Assembly: GCF_023062595.1 (NCBI RefSeq)
Contig: NZ_JALLAN010000012.1
Coordinates: 62,001-126,000, forward strand
From: Arthrobacter rhizosphaerae
Lineage (GTDB): Bacteria; Actinomycetota; Actinomycetes; Actinomycetales; Micrococcaceae
Length of the DNA: 64,000 nt
Reading direction: 5' to 3'
Shown: piece after piece, positions 7,658-21,665 of the stretch
Layout: each line of letters opens with the position of its first letter
How positions within the stretch are numbered: the first letter of the stretch is position 1
The notes under the pieces: generated by a model
Seen by the model: only the letters and a program-made list of their open reading frames with translations
What the model was told of the DNA's origin: nothing
The model's database searches: none
Translations under genes and position numbers: made by a program

Positions 7658-10097
7658 GATAAGCGGGCTTCACCTGATGAATCCGGACCTCGGGAAGGTA
7701 GCTCCGTGCGGCTGCGATATCCACGGGTGGACCTATGACGGTAAAGGTCCCGTGTGCCCGGAGATCGTTGGAGGCTGATCCTATCCAGAGTGAAACCTCG
7801 CCCGGCTCTACGATGAACCGTCCGTCCCTTCCTGTATGGCCTAACTGGGAGGCCTTGATTGCGAAGCTAACTTCTGCTGTTTCTCCTTTGTCGAGTTCAA
7901 CCCTGGCGAAACCGGCCAATTGTTGAGCGGGGCGGGTGATACCTGTACCTGGAAGGCCGACGTAGAGTTGTGCAATTTCTGTACTGGGGATTTCCCCTGT
8001 ATTGCAAAGGCGAATCGTTATTGTGACCTCTTCGTTTGCGGTAATCATGGCAGGTTCGATTCGGAGTTGGCCATATTCAAAGCTTGAGTAGCTCAACCCG
8101 TGCCCGAAGGCATATTGAGGTGTACTTGGCATGTCTGCGTAGGCCTTGGCCATGTCGATGCTCTCGCGCCGATATCCGCTGCCTCGTTTCTGCGCCTGGT
8201 ACACCGGTACTTGGCCGGAGTGCCGGGGGATGGAGAAGGGAAGTTTGCCAGAGGGGGCTGAAAGCCCGAAGAGTACGTTGGCCAGTGCCGGTGCGCCTTC
8301 CGGCCCGGGGTAGTAGGCGGTCATCAGGGACGGGAGGACTTCGTCCACACCGGAGAGCCCGTACGGGCGGCCCATGTAGAGGACGGCGGCTGTTGGTTTC
8401 CCCAATGAGCTGACCGCCTGGACGAGCTCAACCTGACGGGAGGGCAGGTCGATGTTGGCGGAGTCGGTTCCTTCGCCTTCTGTCGTTGTTCCCGAGAAGG
8501 CTCCGGCCCTGCCACCGATGGCAAGGATGACGATGTCGGCCGATGTGGCGGCAGCAACAGCTGACTCAATATCGTGAGGGTCCGTGTCGAGGAGACCTGT
8601 GCCAGGAATGGACACGACGTCTGCATCCGGCAGGAGCTGACGTATTGCCTCGGCAAGGCTTTGGCACCCATATTGTTCACGAACAGCTTGCTCAAGATCG
8701 AGGTTCTCCATTGCGCTGATGCGCTCCGCGGCGGCTTTTTTCATGTCCTCCGGCATGCCATCCATCGCGTTTTCCATTCCCACCATCCGCGACCGGCCAC
8801 TCATCATCCCCTTGATCATTTCCAAGGTGGTGGGATAGGTGTAGTTGGCGAAGTTGACCATGGCAGAGTCCGCGTGCGGTCCTATGACCGCGATACGGCG
8901 GACATCCCGGCGGAAGGGCAGCACGCGACCTTCATTCTTGAGCAGAGTCACGGACTGAACAGCCAACTCCTTGGAGAGCTTCTTTCCCTCCTGCGCCAGA
9001 TCCCTGAGCCGGACTGGATCCTCTTCAACAAAAGGCTTCTCGAACAGGCCGAGTTCGAACTTGTGGGTCAGGACCCGGAGGACGGCCTGGTCGACCACAG
9101 CTTCATCGACCATGCCTTGGTTCACGGCGTCGGCCAGTGCCGGCCCGAATCCATAGGCGCTGGGCAGTTCGACGTCGAGCCCGGCGGACACCGCCATGGC
9201 GCCTGCTTCCTGGGCGGTACTGGCCACGCACTGACGCTCCACGAGGTACTGGATCGTCCGGTAGTCGGACACTACTGTCCCTCGAAAGCCCATTTTGTCC
9301 CTCAAGAGGTGAGAGAGGACAGCTGAGGACGTCGCTACCGGTTCACCGTCGATTTCTGAATAGCTGTTCATGACGCTCCGCAATCCGGCAAGGCGGATCG
9401 CTGCTTCGAAGGGGGTTGCATAAACGTCGTAGAGCTCACGGCTTCCAAGCTGGGTAGCGGCAAGGTTCTGCCCCGCCTCGGTCATCGAGTAACCGAGGAA
9501 GTGCTTTGCTGTGGCCAACACGCCGTCGCGCAGGTCATCTCCCTGAAGGCCTTGCACGAAAGCGACGCCCATGGCCGAGACGAGAAGGACTTCCTCTCCG
9601 TACGTTTCATGGACACGGCCCCAGCGGGCGTCACGTGCCACATCGAGTACCGGCGCCAGTCCTTGACGGATACCGAGCGAGAGCATCTGCCGCCTGGTCA
9701 GGTCGGCCATCTCACGTACTCCCGCAGGGTTCCATGTGGCCGCCAAACCGATCGCAGTGGGGAACGATGTGTACCCCTGGGCCAAAAGTCCGTTCAGAGC
9801 CTCGTTGTGCAGAATAGCTGGAATTCCGAGCCGGGTTGATTCAAGGAGATATTTCTGGACGTCGTTGTTGAGCCGTGCAAGGTGCACCGGATCATTGACG
9901 GCGATCCCAACTCCGGCGATGTGCCCGATCCCGTGGGCAAGGTGCCGTTCCAGCTGGGGAGTGGTCACGCCGTCGGCTCCAAGGAGGGGCTGCGGGAGGA
10001 TCCCGACAAGTTGGCTGGTCTTTTCCGCCAAAGTCATGCGTCCGAGCAAATCCAGCGCGCGTTCTTCGAGGGGTAGCGAGGGGTTGCGGTAGAGCAT
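7650..10097 (-). CDS. GH3 beta-glycosidase (glucosidase/xylosidase type)
   Basis: The 815-residue protein has the full GH3 layout: a TIM-like domain (about 1-330) with KHFLGYS and the nucleophile Asp in GTVVSDYR (D278), an alpha/beta sandwich domain with the AYYPGPEGAPALANVL region, and a C-terminal fibronectin III-like domain beginning near TANEEVTITI. It should remove beta-linked glucose, xylose or a similar sugar from the non-reducing end. No signal peptide is present, so it acts in the cytoplasm. It leads a minus-strand unit with MFS and SDR and is divergent from the GH1 gene, sharing a regulatory region. A related GH3 is at 47227-49638. Confidence 0.92.
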   Translation of the reverse strand: MLYRNPSLPLEERALDLLGRMTLAEKTSQLVGILPQPLLGADGVTTPQLERHLAHGIGHIAGVGIAVNDPVHLARLNNDVQKYLLESTRLGIPAILHNEALNGLLAQGYTSFPTAIGLAATWNPAGVREMADLTRRQMLSLGIRQGLAPVLDVARDARWGRVHETYGEEVLLVSAMGVAFVQGLQGDDLRDGVLATAKHFLGYSMTEAGQNLAATQLGSRELYDVYATPFEAAIRLAGLRSVMNSYSEIDGEPVATSSAVLSHLLRDKMGFRGTVVSDYRTIQYLVERQCVASTAQEAGAMAVSAGLDVELPSAYGFGPALADAVNQGMVDEAVVDQAVLRVLTHKFELGLFEKPFVEEDPVRLRDLAQEGKKLSKELAVQSVTLLKNEGRVLPFRRDVRRIAVIGPHADSAMVNFANYTYPTTLEMIKGMMSGRSRMVGMENAMDGMPEDMKKAAAERISAMENLDLEQAVREQYGCQSLAEAIRQLLPDADVVSIPGTGLLDTDPHDIESAVAAATSADIVILAIGGRAGAFSGTTTEGEGTDSANIDLPSRQVELVQAVSSLGKPTAAVLYMGRPYGLSGVDEVLPSLMTAYYPGPEGAPALANVLFGLSAPSGKLPFSIPRHSGQVPVYQAQKRGSGYRRESIDMAKAYADMPSTPQYAFGHGLSYSSFEYGQLRIEPAMITANEEVTITIRLCNTGEIPSTEIAQLYVGLPGTGITRPAQQLAGFARVELDKGETAEVSFAIKASQLGHTGRDGRFIVEPGEVSLWIGSASNDLRAHGTFTVIGPPVDIAAARSYLPEVRIHQVKPAYHD

Positions 10098-10161
10098 CGG
10101 TCACCTTTCATGCGCGACCGGCCGTCCCCGGCACGGTCGTGGTTGACGACTCACTTACGCG

Positions 10162-10185
10162 AAATTAGTTACGCGTTTCTAATTT
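10162..10185. promoter_or_regulatory. 24-bp operator-like element, copy 1
   Basis: AAATTAG, a 10-base spacer and CTAATTT form a perfect 7+7 inverted repeat centred on ACGCGT. It sits 64 bases before the GH3 start on the minus strand and 60 bases before the GH1 start on the plus strand. The same arms and spacing occur at 26080-26103 upstream of the ABC transporter, and each copy is followed by CATGCT. The TCTAAT within it resembles a -10 box. The binding protein is unknown; the LacI proteins or the TetR protein nearby are candidates. Confidence 0.65.
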
Positions 10186-10204
10186 GCATGCTAGCATCTT
10201 TGGA

Positions 10205-10219
10205 TGGCAATCGGTTTCC
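10205..10219. promoter_or_regulatory. LacI-type operator (CAACCGATTG class)
   Basis: TGGCAATCGGTTTCC is, on the reverse strand, GGAAACCGATTGCCA. It is close to sites at 26139-26153, 27572-27587 and 27620-27634. It lies 27 bases before the GH1 start, a position suitable for repression. Confidence 0.5.
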
Positions 10220-10245
10220 GCTGAAGCCGGAATTATGAGAGATCG

Positions 10246-11486
10246 GTGCGTACGATGACGAACCTTCCGAAAGGCTTCCTCTGGGGAGCATCAACAGCCC
10301 CCCACCAGATCGAGGGGAACAATGTCAACAGTGACTTCTGGGCACGTGAGCAAAACAGGGCAGGGATGGAACGCAGTGGCGATGCCATCGATAGCTATCA
10401 CCGCTATGCGGAGGATATGCAACTGCTTGCCGACGCGGGCCTCAACGCCTACCGGTTCGGCATTGAATGGGCGCGTATTGAGCCCTCCCCGGGCCACATT
10501 TCCAAGGCCGAACTAGCGCACTACCGCCGAATGATCCAAACGGCGCTCGGCCTGGGATTGAAGCCGGTCATAACGCTCCACCACTTCACCAGTCCGCGGT
10601 GGTTTGCAGAAGAAGGCGGGTGGATGGGGGACCGGGCCATCGAGCGGTTCACCGCTTACGTCGACGCTGTGATCGGTATCCTGGACGGCGTCGAGTGGAT
10701 CTGCACCATGAACGAACCGAACATGCTTGCACTTATGACCACCATGGGCCGGATGGCCGAGCAGCAGAAGGACAAAAAGTGGCTCAGCCCGACTGTGGAG
10801 GGCGAAGCAAGGCCTGTCCTGCCTAACCCCGATATCGACATCAGCCGGCGGTTGGTGGAGGCGCATCACGCTGTTCGCGGGTTTTTGCGGGAGCGGACGG
10901 GGGCCGCCGTCGGCTGGACGGTAGCAAACCAAGCGCTCGTCGCCTTACCGGGCGGGGAAGAAAAGCTTCGCGAGGTGCAGTACGTCAGGGAGAACATCTT
11001 CCTGGAGGCGGCTCAAGGGGATGATTTCATCGGTGTCCAGTCGTACTCAAGCCAGAACGTAACCGCGGAGGGAATCGTGCCGCACCCCGTTCACCCTGAC
11101 AACACCATCGTCGGCAATGCCTACCGCCCTGACGCCATCGGCATCGCCGTTCGCCACACCTGGAACGTCACCCAGGGCGTACCGGTGATGATCACGGAAA
11201 ATGGCATCGCCACCGCGGATGACGATCGACGGATCGCCTACACAACCAGCGCCTTGCAGCACCTCTTTAAGACCATGGACGAGGGCATAGATGTACGAGG
11301 CTACCTCCACTGGAGTGCTCTCGATAACTACGAGTGGGGCCACTGGGAACCGACCTTCGGCCTGATAGCAGTTAACCGGGAGACCTTCGAACGCCACCCC
11401 AAACCGAGCCTCGCCTGGCTCGGAAATGTCGCCAGGACCGGCTCGCTGTCATTGACCGACGAGGTCACCGCAGGTGTCACGGTTTC

Positions 11487-11490
<4 letters not shown>
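10246..11490 (+). CDS. GH1 beta-glycosidase
   Basis: The 414-residue protein has the GH1 N-terminal signature FLWGASTAPHQIEG, the acid/base Glu in TMNEPN (E157) and the nucleophile Glu in ITENG (E318), plus the conserved LHWSALDNYEWG. It should be a cytoplasmic beta-glucosidase or beta-galactosidase; there is no signal peptide. It is the first gene of a plus-strand unit and overlaps the next gene by 4 bases. The start is either GTG 10246 (used here, close to GAGAG) or ATG 10255. Two operator-like sequences lie within 90 bases upstream. Confidence 0.92.
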
Positions 11491-17377
<5,887 letters not shown>

Positions 17378-17415
17378 ATCTGAGCCGGATTCGCGTCAGG
17401 AACCGGAGGCCTTTC

Positions 17416-18786
17416 ATGGTGATAAATGACATCCCCGGGCATCAGAAAGATCCTGGTGGCGAGGCTGCCCTCATCCCGAACGCGAACGTGGCGTTGCCGT
17501 CACCGCCGACCGACCGGACGCCGCCCACCCGTGACGCCTGGGAACCACAACAGCACCTGACAAGGACAACCGTCTTGCTGCTGGTGGTGGCATCCTTCGG
17601 CGGTGGCATGGCGATGGTTGTGCCCATGGCATTTACCCTGGCGCTCAAACTGAACCAGCTTGCCTCCGGCCGCGAAGAATTCCTGGGCTACATCCTCGGG
17701 GCAGGGTCGCTGTGCGCCCTTCTGGCAGCGCCCCTGACGGGGATTTTGAGTGACAGGACCCGTTCCCGCTGGGGCAGGCGGCGTCCTTATGCGGTCATCG
17801 GTGCAGCTGTCGGGCTGGCAGCAGCCCCGCTTATGGCATTCGCCCCTAATATCCCAGTACTTGGCTTCGGTTGGGTGCTCTCCACTGTGGGATGGGGGAC
17901 TGTTGTTGGATCCATCGGGAACTTTCAGGCGGACAACTTACCTGCAGCCCAACGTGGCAGCGTGTCCGGCCTCACGGGCCTGACGATGCAGGTGGCCCCC
18001 GTCATCGGCATCATGCTTGTCGGCACCGTGACTGCGAGCGCTTTATGGGTCTTCCTGCTCCCGGCTGGCGTCGGAACTTTGCTGATTGCCGCCTTCGTTA
18101 TCTTTGCGCCGGAAAAGGACTCCCGGGGGCAGAGGTTCGCCAGTCCGCTCTCGGCCGGAACAGTTTTCAGAAGTTTCGGCTTCAATCCGCGGAAGCATCC
18201 GTCGTTCGCCTGGGTCTGGGCGGGACGGTTCCTGTTCTTTCTCGGATTGTCGCTGACGACAAGCTTTGCAACATTTTTCTACGCGCAGCGCCTTGAGATT
18301 GACGTCGCAGATGTAACCACAGTAATTGCCGTCATCGCCGGTGCCAGCATCGTTAGCGCGACTGTTGGTGCTATTGGCGGCGGCTGGCTTTCAGACCATA
18401 TGGCGCGCCGTAAACCCTTCATAATGCTTGGAACACTTCTGTTCGCGGTCGGCGCCTTAGTATCAGCGTTCTCCTACGACTTGGCTCTGCTCCTCATCGG
18501 TTCCTTTATTTCGTCGACCGGCATTGCCGTCTTTACTTCTGTCGGGCAGGCGCTCATTCTCGATGTGCTTCCGCACGGCAACACACAGGTAGGCAGGTTT
18601 ATGGCGATCACGAGCTTTTCGCAGAAGATCCCGAGCGCCTTGGCCCCTCTGCTGGCGCCAGTCCTATTTTCCATATCTGCATCCGGGAACGACAAGAACT
18701 ACACAGTGCTCTTCCTGGCAGCCGGTGTTCTCGCAGTTTCGGGTGGTTTGCTCACCGTGCTGCGGGTCCGTAAGGAAGGCGCCTGA
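17416..18786 (+). CDS. MFS glycoside transporter
   Basis: The 456-residue protein has 12 probable membrane segments. After the second comes ILSDRTRSRWGRRRPYAVIGA, the loop motif typical of the GPH/sugar-cation symporter branch. Its place at the end of the GH1-lacZ-uidA unit suggests uptake of a galactoside or glucuronide. The ATG at 17416 is chosen because CGGAGG lies 6 bases before it and the gene then starts 38 bases after uidA; an upstream in-frame ATG at 17341 would overlap uidA and lacks support. Substrate specificity is inferred from context only. Confidence 0.85.
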   Translation: MVINDIPGHQKDPGGEAALIPNANVALPSPPTDRTPPTRDAWEPQQHLTRTTVLLLVVASFGGGMAMVVPMAFTLALKLNQLASGREEFLGYILGAGSLCALLAAPLTGILSDRTRSRWGRRRPYAVIGAAVGLAAAPLMAFAPNIPVLGFGWVLSTVGWGTVVGSIGNFQADNLPAAQRGSVSGLTGLTMQVAPVIGIMLVGTVTASALWVFLLPAGVGTLLIAAFVIFAPEKDSRGQRFASPLSAGTVFRSFGFNPRKHPSFAWVWAGRFLFFLGLSLTTSFATFFYAQRLEIDVADVTTVIAVIAGASIVSATVGAIGGGWLSDHMARRKPFIMLGTLLFAVGALVSAFSYDLALLLIGSFISSTGIAVFTSVGQALILDVLPHGNTQVGRFMAITSFSQKIPSALAPLLAPVLFSISASGNDKNYTVLFLAAGVLAVSGGLLTVLRVRKEGA

Positions 18787-18810
18787 CCGTCGGGGGGCAT
18801 GCGGGTGTGA

Positions 18811-19863
18811 CTAAGGGTGCTGCCTCTGATTCTGTGAAATTCGTCCGGTTGATCCGCGGAGCACGAGGGAAGTTGCCAGTTCGACCGTTGGCGGCTCCTT
18901 GTGGCCACGCACGATCTCTATGATGCGGCGGATGGCGTCCTCTCCTGCAATGCCAACCGGGGTGCGGATGGTTGTCATCGGGGGAGATGTAAAGGAAGAG
19001 CCGAAGATGTCATCAAAGCCGACAATGTTCAACTCATCCGGTACTGAGACGTTTGCTTCCTGACATGCCGTGAGCAGCCCGATTGCCATGAGGTCGTTGT
19101 AGGCGACTACTGCCGTCACCCCTGCAGCGCGGACGCGGCGTAGCCCTGAGTGGCCTCCCTCCACCGTTGGCAGGAGTCCAGGGCCAATTTCGACGACCGA
19201 CATGCCCCGCTTCAGCGCTTCGTCAAAGATAATTTCACAACGAAGCTCGTTCATCCATGAGTTGCTGGGGCCTGATAAGTACGCAACGGAGCGGTGACCG
19301 AGGTCCGAAAGGTGCTCCAAGGCATGTCGGATTCCAGGGACCACATCAGGGACAACGCTTGGAATCCCGAGGACGAGTCTATTGACTATCAGGACGGGCT
19401 TGATTTCAGCGAAGCCGCGGATGTCACTTTCTCTAAGTCGGGTTCCTACCAGGACCAGCCCGTCCACTGAGGAAAGAAGCCGCCGCGCCGACTGCGCTTC
19501 CAGATCCGGTGACTCCTGCGATTCAGCCAAAACCAGTGTGTAGCCCTCAGCCGCGCAGACCCGTCCTGCCCCGCGAACGAGATCGAAGTACACGGGATTG
19601 GTGATATCCGACATCACCAACCCCACGGTGTCAGTGAGACCTGTGGGCAAGGCCCTCGCCATCGGATTGGTCCTGTAGTTCAGGGCTTCTGCGGCCTCCC
19701 GGATGCGTTGTTCGGTCCTGGCATTTACCCGGCCCGGCTTGTTGAGGGCTCTAGAAACCGTGGAGGCATTGACGCCGGTCTGCCGCGCGACGTCGTAAAT
19801 CGTAGCAGGAGCTTTCCGGACAGTACTGGCTGAACTCTTGTCTGTCGTATCCGCTTCGTTCAC
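18811..19863 (-). CDS. LacI-family regulator A
   Basis: The 350-residue protein has the LacI helix-turn-helix (TIYDVARQTGVNASTVSRAL, about residues 21-40) and a periplasmic-binding-protein-like sensor domain. It is very similar to LacI regulator B at 26421-27539 (shared NPxARALPTG, FDDIFG, SPPMTTIRTP/TPPLTTVRSP), so these are paralogues that may recognise similar operators and ligands. The gene is convergent with the MFS gene and probably regulates the surrounding glycosidase units. The GTG start at 19863 overlaps the stop of a small upstream frame by 4 bases. Confidence 0.9.
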   Translation of the reverse strand: MNEADTTDKSSASTVRKAPATIYDVARQTGVNASTVSRALNKPGRVNARTEQRIREAAEALNYRTNPMARALPTGLTDTVGLVMSDITNPVYFDLVRGAGRVCAAEGYTLVLAESQESPDLEAQSARRLLSSVDGLVLVGTRLRESDIRGFAEIKPVLIVNRLVLGIPSVVPDVVPGIRHALEHLSDLGHRSVAYLSGPSNSWMNELRCEIIFDEALKRGMSVVEIGPGLLPTVEGGHSGLRRVRAAGVTAVVAYNDLMAIGLLTACQEANVSVPDELNIVGFDDIFGSSFTSPPMTTIRTPVGIAGEDAIRRIIEIVRGHKEPPTVELATSLVLRGSTGRISQNQRQHP

Positions 19864-20045
19864 CGTGACACCGCTTCTCCTGTGAGTCGGATTTGGATTT
19901 CAGGATGCTCTTCAACCTGACAACGGAGGGCCGGTCCGATACCGGCCCACAGTCCGGACTTGTCCGCTGTAACTGCGTCAACTTGGCGGGGGAAGAGGCC
20001 ACCCTTCGATTGATTGAAGTCACTGGGGTGAATTTCGAATAGCAT
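19860..20045 (-). CDS. Possible small protein upstream of LacI regulator A
   Basis: A 61-codon frame starting at ATG 20045 (MLFEIHPSDFNQSKGGLF) ends in a GTGA overlap with the start of the LacI gene. GGAG lies about 12 bases upstream of the ATG. The overlap geometry is typical of co-translated genes, but the sequence has no recognisable domain and could be chance or the tail of a decayed gene. I do not recognise it and assign no function. Confidence 0.35.
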   Translation of the reverse strand: MLFEIHPSDFNQSKGGLFPRQVDAVTADKSGLWAGIGPALRCQVEEHPEIQIRLTGEAVSR

Positions 20046-20130
20046 GTCTAGTTTTACTCCGGTTGGTGCCTCAAGTTCTAATTGCGGTGCTATTTTGGTT
20101 TCTAGATGCTCCTCGACCTAAGGAATCCCC

Positions 20131-20757
20131 ATGCCGCCAGTACTGACCAAGCAGCGGGGACCGTATGCCAAAACGGCGGCCCTTCGGTTGAAAATTCTCG
20201 AAACGTGTATTGAGATGTTTGGGCAAACGGGATTCCACAGCATGACCATGAAAGAAGTGGCCCAGCGAGTCGGAATCAGCAACACAGGCCTTCTTCATCA
20301 CTTCGCCAGCAAAGACGAGCTACTCTTCGGCGTGCTGGGTTTGGATGACGAACGACGCAAGCAATTTTTCCTGGAACGCGGCTTGGCCGTCATGTCGATT
20401 CCGGATGACGTCGACGAGATCAAATCCCTGCTGAAGACGCTTGTTACGAGCGAACTCCAGCCGGGTTTGATCGAGTTACACAGCACATTAGCCGCGGAAG
20501 CAGCGTCTCCGGATCATCCCGCTCATGAGAGCTATCGGAACCGATATGCAAATGTGGTTCGGTATTACACGCAGGCGTTCCAAGCGCTGGCGGCCGCCGG
20601 TGAGATGAAGACCGACGCGGAGCCAGAAGCCGTCGCAGGGATGTTTGTCGCCTTAACAGACGGCCTCCAACTCCAGTGGCTGTATGAACGGGACACCCTT
20701 CGTCTGGAAAGGAACGTCAGCGCGTTCCTCCGCTCCTTCGTCAAGGGCATTGACTGA
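20131..20757 (+). CDS. TetR-family transcriptional regulator
   Basis: The 208-residue protein has an N-terminal TetR helix-turn-helix (about residues 20-65, with MTMKEVAQRVGISNTGLLHH) and a helical ligand domain resembling TetR_C proteins with an SxLLKTLVxxELQPGLIELH segment. AAGGAATCCCC precedes the ATG at 20131. It lies between LacI regulator A and the ABC transporter operon, convergent with the transporter. Its target could be the transporter or an adjacent promoter; nothing in the sequence decides this. Confidence 0.88.
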   Translation: MPPVLTKQRGPYAKTAALRLKILETCIEMFGQTGFHSMTMKEVAQRVGISNTGLLHHFASKDELLFGVLGLDDERRKQFFLERGLAVMSIPDDVDEIKSLLKTLVTSELQPGLIELHSTLAAEAASPDHPAHESYRNRYANVVRYYTQAFQALAAAGEMKTDAEPEAVAGMFVALTDGLQLQWLYERDTLRLERNVSAFLRSFVKGID

Positions 20758-20761
20758 ACGG

Positions 20762-20785
20762 CCGGCACCTGGAGGCAGGTGCCGG
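20762..20785. terminator. Bidirectional terminator hairpin
   Basis: A perfect 9-bp stem (CCGGCACCT / AGGTGCCGG) with a 6-base loop lies between the convergent TetR and ABC ATPase genes, 5 bases after the TetR stop. Confidence 0.75.
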
Positions 20786-20795
20786 TCGATTAGTC

Positions 20796-21659
20796 TCAAG
20801 CGCGTACCGCTCCAGCTTGCAGATCCTGCTCGCGGTGCCGTTCCATTAGCCGGTGCCGCTCTGCACGCCTCTTTTCCTGCTCCAGTGGATCCGCAATCGG
20901 AGCGGCCAGCAACAGCCGCTGAGTGTAGGGGTGCTCCGGCTCGGAGGTTACCTGCTCGGCTGATCCTGTCTCCACGATGTCACCCTTGTATACGACACTG
21001 ACTCGGTGGCTGACGTGCCGGACAACAGTTAGGTCGTGAGACACAAAAAGGTATGCCACCCCTGTCTGCCGCTGAATATCTACAAACAGGTCGAGCACGC
21101 GCGCCTGTGTGGAAAGGTCAAGGGCGGACACTGGCTCGTCGCACACGATCAGTTTCGGTTTCGGTGCCAGCGCCCGGGCGATGGCCACGCGTTGGCGCTG
21201 ACCGCCACTGAATTCCCGGGGAAGCCGTTCGATGGCGTCGGCCGGGAGTCCGACCTGGTCCAGCAGCATTCCGACGCGTGCGCGCGCGTCCTTATCGGAC
21301 TGGCCTTGAACGACGAGCGGCTCGCTGAGAATGTCCCCGACGGTCATGGATGGGTTGAGGGAAGTATAGGGATCCTGAAAAACCACCTGGATATCCTTGG
21401 CCAGCTCCCGTCGCTGCTTCGGGGTGACATGAGTGATGTCCTTATCCCGGAACAAGACCCTTCCACCACTGGGTTTGACCAGGCCGAGAACCGCCCGTCC
21501 GATTGTGGTCTTGCCCGAGCCCGACTCGCCGACCACGCCCAGGGTTTCTCCTTCGGCGATGGCCAGGGAAACACCGTGCAGAACCTCGTGCGGCTTGGCG
21601 CGGAAACCGCGACCCGGGTAGGCGACCCGGAGTGCGTCTACGTTGAGCAGAGCGCTCAT
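20796..21659 (-). CDS. ABC transporter ATPase, OppF/DppF type
   Basis: The 287-residue ATPase has Walker A GESGSGKTT (near residue 44), the ABC signature FSGGQRQRVAIARAL and Walker B LIVCDEPVSALD. The C-terminal extension with HPYTQRLLLA is typical of the oligopeptide family. With the fused permease-ATPase upstream it forms the second nucleotide-binding subunit of the importer. It is the last gene of the operon 26014-20796. Confidence 0.92.
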   Translation of the reverse strand: MSALLNVDALRVAYPGRGFRAKPHEVLHGVSLAIAEGETLGVVGESGSGKTTIGRAVLGLVKPSGGRVLFRDKDITHVTPKQRRELAKDIQVVFQDPYTSLNPSMTVGDILSEPLVVQGQSDKDARARVGMLLDQVGLPADAIERLPREFSGGQRQRVAIARALAPKPKLIVCDEPVSALDLSTQARVLDLFVDIQRQTGVAYLFVSHDLTVVRHVSHRVSVVYKGDIVETGSAEQVTSEPEHPYTQRLLLAAPIADPLEQEKRRAERHRLMERHREQDLQAGAVRA

Positions 21660-21665
21660 TATCAG

